Origin: Papaver somniferum
Taxonomy: Eukaryota > Streptophyta > Magnoliopsida > Ranunculales > Papaveraceae
Direction: 5' to 3'
Length of the DNA stretch: 64,000 bases
Assembly (NCBI RefSeq): GCF_003573695.1
Contig: NC_039363.1
Location: 129,687,302-129,751,301 of the forward strand
The stretch's first letter is position 1; every line of letters starts with the position of its first letter. Under the pieces are notes generated by a model. The model had not been told where the DNA came from, ran no database searches, and saw nothing but the letters and a program-made list of their open reading frames with translations. The translations under genes and the position numbers were made by a program. Of this stretch, positions 57,616 through 64,000 are shown in pieces.

Positions 57616-58971
57616 TTTTATTTTTTTTGCTAGAAAAAGTGATTGTATTAAAAAAGGAGAGAGTTACACGGTAGAATTGAGAAATTCAGGGATGAAACCC
57701 ATCCATTCTCCAGTAGTTCTAGTCCTCCTACTAAACTTTGCTACTTGATCAGCAAGAGCAATATGCACTCTACGCAGAAAATGAAACTTAACAAAATTGA
57801 AACTGGGAAAGAATGTTTTGCAGTCATCTAAGACTGATCTATTAAACCAGGACAGCCGGTTGTTATTGTAATTTAAAGAATCAATGACTATCTTTGCGTT
57901 ACTGAGAAAGCAAACTTTTCAAGTCCTTTTTCTTTAGCCCACTTCACTGCCTCCAGTAATGCCAGGCTTTCAGCTTCCTCCACATTCCTCACATTCCTTG
58001 CTTTGAGTTTGCATCCAAGGAATGTACCTGTAATATCATTCATGACCAGGCCAATACCAGATAAGTTAGTATCCTTATCAAAAGAAGCATCACTAGAGAT
58101 AATATAACAATCATCTGGCAAACAACTAATAACATGCTCAAGATTATTTTCTTCATCAGGGATATTCCTAGTAGTCTCTTGAGAAATTGGATTGTTTAAG
58201 TATAACTCTGTATCATTAACCAATTTAAGAGCGAGTCTAGCTGTTGTATGGTGATTATTGTTTTTTCCTTGGAAGATAAATGAGCATCTCTCTTTCCAAA
58301 TGCTCCATGCAATTGAAAAAACAGCCCCCGCATCCTTTTTCAAACTAGCATCAGATAGCCACTTGTTGACCCAGTCATGTATGTTAATATTTAAAGCACT
58401 ATCATGTTCAATAGACTCAGCATATGGAGTAAGAGACCATACAGCCTTAGCAAAATCACATAAAAAGATAATGTGTTCTGGGGTTTCAGGTACATCTGAA
58501 TTGCACATGTTGCAAACGACATCATGTCTATTAGAATATCTATTAAGAACAGATTTAGATGGTAGTATGTTTTCATAACACTTCCAGGTAAATATATGAA
58601 CTTTCGGCAAGACAGGGAGGCTCCACAGAGATTTATAGATAGGACTATTACTCTGTGGGTTGTTCACGTAACCAGATTGACCTGAAATGATCTTATATGA
58701 AGATTTAACGGAGAATGTACCATTTTTGGTATGAGGCCAGATCAATCTATCACTACCTGATAAAGGAATTCTAGTTTCTAGAATATTCCTAGCATTTTGT
58801 TATGTGAAAAAAGCATTAACCAACTCTGTTTTCCAAGTATTAGTTTCTTTATCAATGAAATCAGAAATAAACAGATTGAGGTTAGGATTAACAACAAATT
58901 TGGGAGAACAAGCATTAGGTATCCAATTATCAGTAAAAGCATCTATGCTATTACCATCTTTATGCTATCAA
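57616..58971 (-). mobile_element. 5'-truncated LINE insertion with 13-bp target duplication
   Basis: Flanked by aaaaatattttat at 57603-57615 and 58972-58984, an exact match. The poly(A) tail shows as T's at 57616-57628. Only the last 1.36 kb of the element is present, as is usual when reverse transcription stops early. It carries the coding end of ORF2. Confidence 0.9.
57672..58968 (-). pseudogene. LINE ORF2 C-terminus: zf-RVT and RNase H, nearly intact
   Basis: On the minus strand the frame enters at 58968 (WIPNACSPKFVVNPNLNLF), has one TAA near 58802, then runs open from 58745. The zf-RVT is at about 58640-58440 (LPVLPKVHIFTWKCYENILP, then CNMCNSDVPETPEHIIFLC). The RNase H starts near 58110 with ISSDASFDKDTNLSGIGLV (first Asp) and EEAESLALLEAVKWA (Glu). 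A one-base slip near 57910 follows. The other frame then gives KIVIDSLNYNN (Asp) and HIALADQVAKFSRR (Asp), ending at TAA near 57672. All four D-E-D-D positions are visible. The first helix to third strand spacing looks normal for plant LINE RNase H. Confidence 0.85.
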
Positions 58972-58984
58972 AAAAATATTTTAT

Positions 58985-59529
58985 GTTAAGGAACAGCTTT
59001 GGAATATTTGTTATGGGAAGAATTCTTTTAACTTTTTTCTTTTCATTTTTTTCCTTTTACTTTGCTCTTAATTTAAATATCAAAAATATATTCGCACAAG
59101 TGCGTTCCGATAAGAGACAAAATACACAGATTTCATCCATCTCAACCCTTGATTGCATCCATCTCAGACCACCAATAACATCTCTCGATTTGTAATACTC
59201 AAATTCAAGATTAACACATGTCTTACAGCCACATGAAGTCTCAAATTCTTTGTTAATCTTCTCTGATTTCACCACAAATCAACCATCAAACATTTCTCAG
59301 TTTCCTTCTTGTTTCTTTGAAAAATCCTTCAAAACCTTGTAAATTTACACGACAACGACAATATATCCTCTTGTAATTCCATGGAATACAACCCAAATTC
59401 ATGTTTCGTACCCATCTCTAATTAACCCTTTATCATAACCAGCTTCAAATCTCAGTTCAAAAAGCCGATCGATCTCTTCTATTCACTGCTTCACTCAACG
59501 ACCACAACCCCCACTTCTTCAATCTACGT
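58985..59529. other. No gene recognised
   Basis: T- and C-rich sequence with overlapping frames on both strands (for example 58797-59195 plus, which starts inside the LINE in antisense). There is nothing with a domain. Confidence 0.5.
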
Positions 59530-59692
59530 CTATGTTGTAAATGGCGCTACGCAAGGCGAGGCGCCAAACCTAGCGCCTAAGGCGCCCCAGGCGAGCGCCC
59601 GAAATTTAGAGAATGACAGAAAGAAGTATAACTTGGTGCCTGGGCGCCTTTTTTGCCAGGCGCCAGCCCAGCGTTCTCCTTTTACAACATAG
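59530..59692. mobile_element. MITE-like element with GC-rich palindromic core
   Basis: The ends ctatgttgtaaa (59530-59541) and tttacaacatag (59681-59692) are perfect inverted repeats. The flanks atctacgt (59522-59529) and atctacgc (59693-59700) are a 7 of 8 target duplication. The core repeats ggcgcc and gcgcct many times and can fold on itself. Size and duplication fit a hAT-type or Mutator-type MITE. It has no coding capacity. Confidence 0.7.
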
Positions 59693-59699
59693 ATCTACG

Positions 59700-60614
59700 C
59701 ATAAATCCAACAGTAGTAACACCCTAGAATCATTTAAAACTGCACACACAATGTTATCAAGACTCATTTATCCCAGCATCTCGGTAGCAACCATTCCCTG
59801 CAGCTCATTCTTGACTACAGCACCAACAAACCCCTAACCAATTCAGCCTTGCCTACAACTCAATTTCAGCATGGACCCATTCTTGCTATCCCATCCGAAT
59901 GTATACCAGCATACATAACTAGACTGCAACCAAATATCATATCAACAACCTCAAAACCCTCGCTGTCTTAGCTTCAGAGCAAAACTCGAATGACACCATT
60001 AACACCTTCAGTACCTAGCTCCCAGCACCACCATACAATTTCAGTACCACTAGTTCAATAACATCATTCTCACATTCCCTGTAGCTTATTGAGCCTCTTA
60101 AGAAATTCAATTCACCTGTAACTTCATTACAAACCAAATAACCATTCTAATCTCTGATATAGCTCCTGCAACTCAATCAACACCGGTTCCAGAAACATAG
60201 AACCAACACAACAACCTGCAATCTTTTCCGCAACACCATCAGACTCAACTTCAGTTCAATGTTCTTCAACTCTGTAATAACAACACCACTTGGTTCTTTC
60301 TCGACAACAATCTTCTCGGAAATCTATCAGATACATCAAACCATCTTCAGTTCAAGACTGCATCTTCATATTCATCTTCACAACACCTATCCTAACATAC
60401 ATATAAAACTGCAATTCATGTTCTTATCTGCATCAAAAATACTGAACTCGTCCTCCTAGCGACCTTACTGAAAATCCATCTTCGACTCAACCATAATCTT
60501 TCAAATCCCATCAAAATCTTACCCCCGAAATCAACGCAGACACATCCCCTATTTATTCGAGTCTTCATTCCCGATCTCATCCATCAAAACCCATCTCCAA
60601 TCTCTACAAACCTA
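59700..60614. other. C- and CA-rich low-complexity stretch
   Basis: The plus strand is poor in G and rich in caac, cttc and ttca words, as if it were the complement of a transcribed G-rich stretch. The frames 59613-59837 and 60259-60459 are short and simple. No gene can be supported. Confidence 0.45.
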
Positions 60615-60865
60615 GGTTGCACGGATGTGCTTGTTTTGATGTCATGTCCGCATTTGACGCACAGGGGACGCGGGACGCGAACTTGACGCGTGTCAGATGC
60701 ACCACGTACCGCATCCCACGTGATTCCGATGGTGGACGCGAGCTGGAACTGGCTGGACGTAAATTTCAGGTGTTGGGCGCATATATTTTCATCACCCAAA
60801 ATTTGGTCGTGTCCGCCATCTGCGTTGTGTCGTGTCCATGTCACCGCATCCGAGTTCGTGCAACC
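60615..60865. mobile_element. Candidate MITE bounded by ggttgcacg inverted repeats
   Basis: ggttgcacg at 60615-60623 and cgtgcaacc at 60857-60865 are exact inverted 9-bp ends. The inside is GC-richer than its surroundings, with ggacgcg and gtgtcc repeats, like a known type of small plant repeat. No clear target duplication is seen. The frames on both strands here follow from the palindromic content. Confidence 0.5.
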
Positions 60866-61239
60866 CAGCTGCACACCTTAATTTCTTATTTTCTCTCTCT
60901 TCACTGATTCAGACCAGTGTTGATTTTTTTTTCGAATTGACACAACCATCTTCATGGCAGAGACATCAGCAAACTTCTTATAATAGTCAAGCGCAATTGC
61001 TTCCTCAATATCGATTTGCAGCAGCTGCAGAGAGAGCAGAGAGTATAGAGAAGAAGAGGAGAAGAATTGGGAATGAATATTCTCGACCTTAGTTTTACAG
61101 AATAACCCCACCTCAAGGGTACACTTGTAAACTCGTTATTGTTAAAATATTTTTAGTTTACAAATTCATTAAAGTCCGGTCGTAAACAGTCAACGAGGAT
61201 CAACGTTCAGTCCAGGTACCAAGCCCTGACACTGGACAA
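60866..61239. other. No gene; one minus-strand stretch that looks protein-like
   Basis: On the minus strand 61050-60950 reads QLLQIDIEEAIALDYYKKFA in a frame open over 77 codons (61111-60878). It could be a chance frame or an exon scrap. No family is recognised. Confidence 0.3.
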
Positions 61240-62141
61240 ATGTTAGACCAAAGCCTAGTCCTGGACAAAACCCGGAGGAACATCGCAACTGCATTAGATA
61301 AGGAGGAAGGAGAACAATGGTCAGTCTTTAATTTCCCGCCTAAAGTAAACTTTATGTACTGCGCAATCTTTAATAACTCCCTTCCAACAAGAGATATGCT
61401 TGTTCATGGAGGTGTTGAACTGAACAACACATCTTGTGTTCTCTGTAACGATGCTTTAGAAACTGCGAATCACCTTTTTTTGCATTGCATCTTCACGTTT
61501 GAAGTATGGGATTACTTCATTAAGGCTTTTCGTATCTCATGGCTTATCCCAGCTACAATTTGGAGTTTCTTTGAAGCTTGGGATTGGAACGTTCTAAGTG
61601 GAAGGTGCAGAATGGTGTGGAAGTTGTTTCCTTATGAAGTGTTGTGGAATATATGGAAATAACGAAATGGACGTGTGTTTGGGCAGAGAGCAAAGTCTGT
61701 TTATGAAATAATAGTGTTGATTAAACAAACCTTAGTCTTATGGAGTTGTAATGTTGAGACTTTCAAATCTTTTGACTGCAACCAAATTCTTCATAACTGG
61801 GAAATGGTTATGCATCTGTAAAGTCTATCTGCTCGTTGAATTTTGGTGTTTGGCTTCGGTTGCAGTCTACTAGCAACGACAGTCAATTTGCAGTCATTAT
61901 GGATTCTTTTGATTACAGTTTTCAGTCAATTGAAGTAACTACAGGTTGTGCAGTCTAAAAGCAGACTTTTGGCAGTTGTAGTTCTTGTAAGGGAAGGTTA
62001 TTCAATCTGTTTACAGACTTTGTATTTTGTTTTTTCGGTCTCAATTCTCTTCTGTTGAGTCCTGGATTTGTACCTACTGTTTCTTTGTATTCAGCTTGAT
62101 TTTTTTTGTTTCAATATAACCTTCTTCTTTCAAAAAAAAAA
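61240..62141 (+). pseudogene. LINE fragment with zf-RVT and poly(A), plus strand
   Basis: Frame 61240-61662 is the reverse-transcriptase zinc-binding region of a plant LINE. It has FPPKVNFMYCAIFNNSLPTR with ML, CVLCNDALETANHLFLHC and FEVWDYFIKAFRISW, then WKLFPYEVLWNIWK before a TAA that probably replaces CAA or an AGA/CGA-type codon in WK.RNGRVFGQ. The reading continues weakly to TAA about 61820. A 3' UTR ends ttcaatataaccttcttctt and A's at 62132-62141. It resembles the LINE at 3972-4914 (same PTRDML and FIKAF.ISW motifs), so both are probably from one family. No target duplication was found. Confidence 0.75.
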
Positions 62142-62149
62142 TGATCGCT

Positions 62150-62457
62150 CTGGAAGGTACTATAAGGGCTAAAACAAAGCGATCAATATCCTCCATCTAG
62201 AAGGAAATAATGAAAATATTATTGCTGCTATAAATGGAAATATTAGGTGTATAACTGGACAACAAATTCTGCTATCCAATAGCATTTAGGTTGGTTACAA
62301 AATTTTCAAGCTGGTCATGTAAATCTGGTAAAAGAGATGCAAATAAGAAGATATCTTAGCTAAGTATGCCAGAGTTAACGCACAATTTGATTGGTATAAT
62401 GAGCCTCCAGAATTCATTGTCGAATCACAGACAGACCATTCTTATGTTACGCATTAA
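62150..62457 (+). pseudogene. Decayed LINE RNase H end, plus strand
   Basis: Right after the previous poly(A), the plus strand reads HLEGNNENIIAAINGNIRCI in one frame. A disrupted piece follows, then DILAKYARVNAQFDWYNEPP with EFIVES to a TAA at about 62457. This is the last third of a LINE RNase H, with the final catalytic Asp in the 'ADILAKYAR' type motif. It belongs to a different LINE copy from the zf-RVT fragment on its left, which probably inserted into it. Confidence 0.6.
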
Positions 62458-63525
62458 ATATCTCAAAGAATTTTTTTCTAATTAAGAAAAATGAAGAATG
62501 TTTGTGGAAAATAGAATCTCAATTTACAATGGTATCTTATTTGTAGGTTTTTGATAAAGCCCACACCTACCGATCACAGGTAATCCCCCTTATCTATGCA
62601 AACAAATTTCTACCTGCCTACATCATCCATGTCAACTCGTTTGACGCTTGCAGTATGATGAACACATTTTCCAACTTAAACAATGGAGTGGGAACACAAT
62701 GTGGGAAGCAGCCAGCCAGACAAGTGAAGTTGTTAGGTCGGAGGGACCACCAATTCAGCAAACCAAAGGTAATCAGGCGAATTACCTCGTGTGATGGGAT
62801 CGTTTGACATGGTTATATTGACATAATCCGTTGACATGGTTATAGTTTTTTTTACTGATTCCAACCGACAATGAATTTGAAGCGAATTTTTTGGTGACAC
62901 GTTTTTCCGAGAGCATTCCGAGATATATAAAACCACCATTTACGATTTTGAATATTGACCTTTGAAGATTAATGGTTGAAATTAAAATTTGTGGATGATG
63001 AAATTTCGTATTTCGGATTACTTTCATTTTTTGTAGGAAAATAGAGTTTTATATGAGGAACATGTCACCAAAACATTGGCTTCAAATTACAATTAAAGGC
63101 AGCCCATACACTATTTCAGATAACATTTGGCCTCTGGCTCTATAGTTTCTCCAGCCACACACCAAAAACGTTCTCCTCTGGTAACTTTTATAAGGAGTTT
63201 GTGATGGTGTCAGCTTACAAAGACTTCTTCATTTCAGATGTCCCGTGACAATGACGGAAACCGTGCATATTACATTTTCTTGAAGTAGAGTACATGGTCC
63301 ATGGGCCTGGGCTCCTTGAAAATATTTTGCTTAAAATAAGTTTTCACAGTGGCCTTGAATTATATAATTCTCTTTTGAGGCATGTTCAAATATTTTGAGG
63401 CATACAAAACCATTTTCCTATCTAGGATGGGTTTATATGGGGTGTTCTAATAATGAGCAGATTACTAAATTATCATTGATTAATTTAAATTATTTAAATA
63501 CCTTTCACCTAAATTTAAAGAATAA
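62458..63525. other. No gene recognised
   Basis: AT-rich, with a gttgacatggttata repeat (about 62803-62847, two copies). The frames 62733-62939 and 62782-63027 (minus) overlap in different phases and have no domain. Confidence 0.5.
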
Positions 63526-63677
63526 TCAATTGGGGTATATAAAAAATAATTGGGGGATATTTTACTGTTATGTCGGCATGGTTTTTAAATGCCAGCAATC
63601 AAAATCGACATGGTTTTTCCATGCCGGCATGAACAGTAAATATCTCCAATTATTTCCGGTATATCCTAATTAATCCT
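63526..63677. mobile_element. Hairpin-forming MITE-like repeat
   Basis: The two halves are imperfect inverted repeats. Left arm tcaattggggtatat, then aattgggggatattt, actgttatgtcggcatgg. Right arm ccatgccggcatgaacagt, aaatatctccaatt, atatcctaattaatc. The arms are about 60 bp each and a short centre lies near 63595. It could be a Stowaway/Tourist-like MITE. The target duplication is unclear in such AT-rich DNA. Confidence 0.55.
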
Positions 63678-64000
63678 TCAATTTTAAAACATAAACCTAA
63701 TGTAACCAAAATCCAAAATCACTTTCATTCCTAATCTAATTTAATCATCAAACCTTTTTGATTTTATTTTTCGTCGGTGATTAATTGTTGATTCATAAAT
63801 CTTTGATCATTGATTAAAACCACAAATATAAATGAGTCGTGTGAAGCGTTGTGCAAAGACATTAACTTCAGATCTGCATATTAAAACCCAGATCTTTGTT
63901 CTTCGTTTTTTTTTTAATGTTTCAGAAGAACAGTTCAGATGATAATTAATCATGAAAATGATAGCCGAACTTCACTTTGTTAAAAAACACACTTAGTTCG
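63678..64000. other. No gene recognised
   Basis: AT-rich sequence running to the end of the window with no frame of note and a T-run at 63908-63916. A gene starting beyond the edge cannot be excluded. Confidence 0.45.

Noticed and set aside
58258..58578. 106-codon plus-strand frame
   Set aside because: It is the complement of the LINE zf-RVT to RNase H linker and has no independent support.
1..64000. tRNA, rRNA or organelle inserts
   Set aside because: I looked for tRNA cloverleaf arms and for rRNA or chloroplast words and saw none. The tRNA-like strings found are 12-18 base primer sites next to LTRs.

Overview
This is a stretch of plant nuclear DNA built almost entirely of transposable elements. 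I found no host gene that I could defend. The elements present are typical of a large eudicot genome: long-LTR copia and gypsy retrotransposons, TRIMs, 5'-truncated plant LINEs and MITE-like hairpins. The species cannot be proved from the window. A poppy-like (Ranunculales) genome is only a guess.

Left part (1-6319): about 3.2 kb with nothing recognisable, a 336-bp TRIM (3216-3551), two LINE 3' fragments on the minus strand (3677-4914), and the left half of an old copia-type LTR (E).

First nest (6320-32677): copia-type element D (minus strand, target duplication aaagg) is split by a relative, element C (plus strand, 8898-26602, duplication cttgg). The 3' LTR of C is split in turn by element A (plus strand, 16807-25834, duplication gttgt). 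D keeps a broken gag and C keeps an unrecognised two-part ORF. Neither has pol. A has no retroviral genes. It carries, antisense, a broken plant mobile domain (PMD, MAIL-like) gene with an antisense TATA box upstream. Its two LTRs differ by 617 bp because one tandem array has five units on the left and two on the right. To the right of the nest lie the other half of LTR E and a further LTR fragment F.

Second nest (35172-54171): gypsy-type element B (plus strand) keeps a broken gag-protease and the last part of pol, with reverse transcriptase, RNase H and integrase core missing. Its 5' LTR is split by element H (36658-44588, duplication cctac), whose intact empty site can be read in the 3' LTR of B at about 52930. 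H has an intact acidic ORF of 532 codons, no pol, and an extra inverted LTR copy at its right end. The LTRs of A and B share both ends and so belong to one family.

Right part (54172-64000): a copia LTR end (G) carrying a short retroposon with a 15-bp target duplication, itself split by a second TRIM (duplication ctttg); a LINE end with a 13-bp duplication (57616-58971); MITE-like hairpins; and further LINE pieces (61240-62457). All LTR elements here lack reverse transcriptase, so if they were mobile they depended on enzymes made elsewhere. Their coding remains look like non-autonomous passengers.
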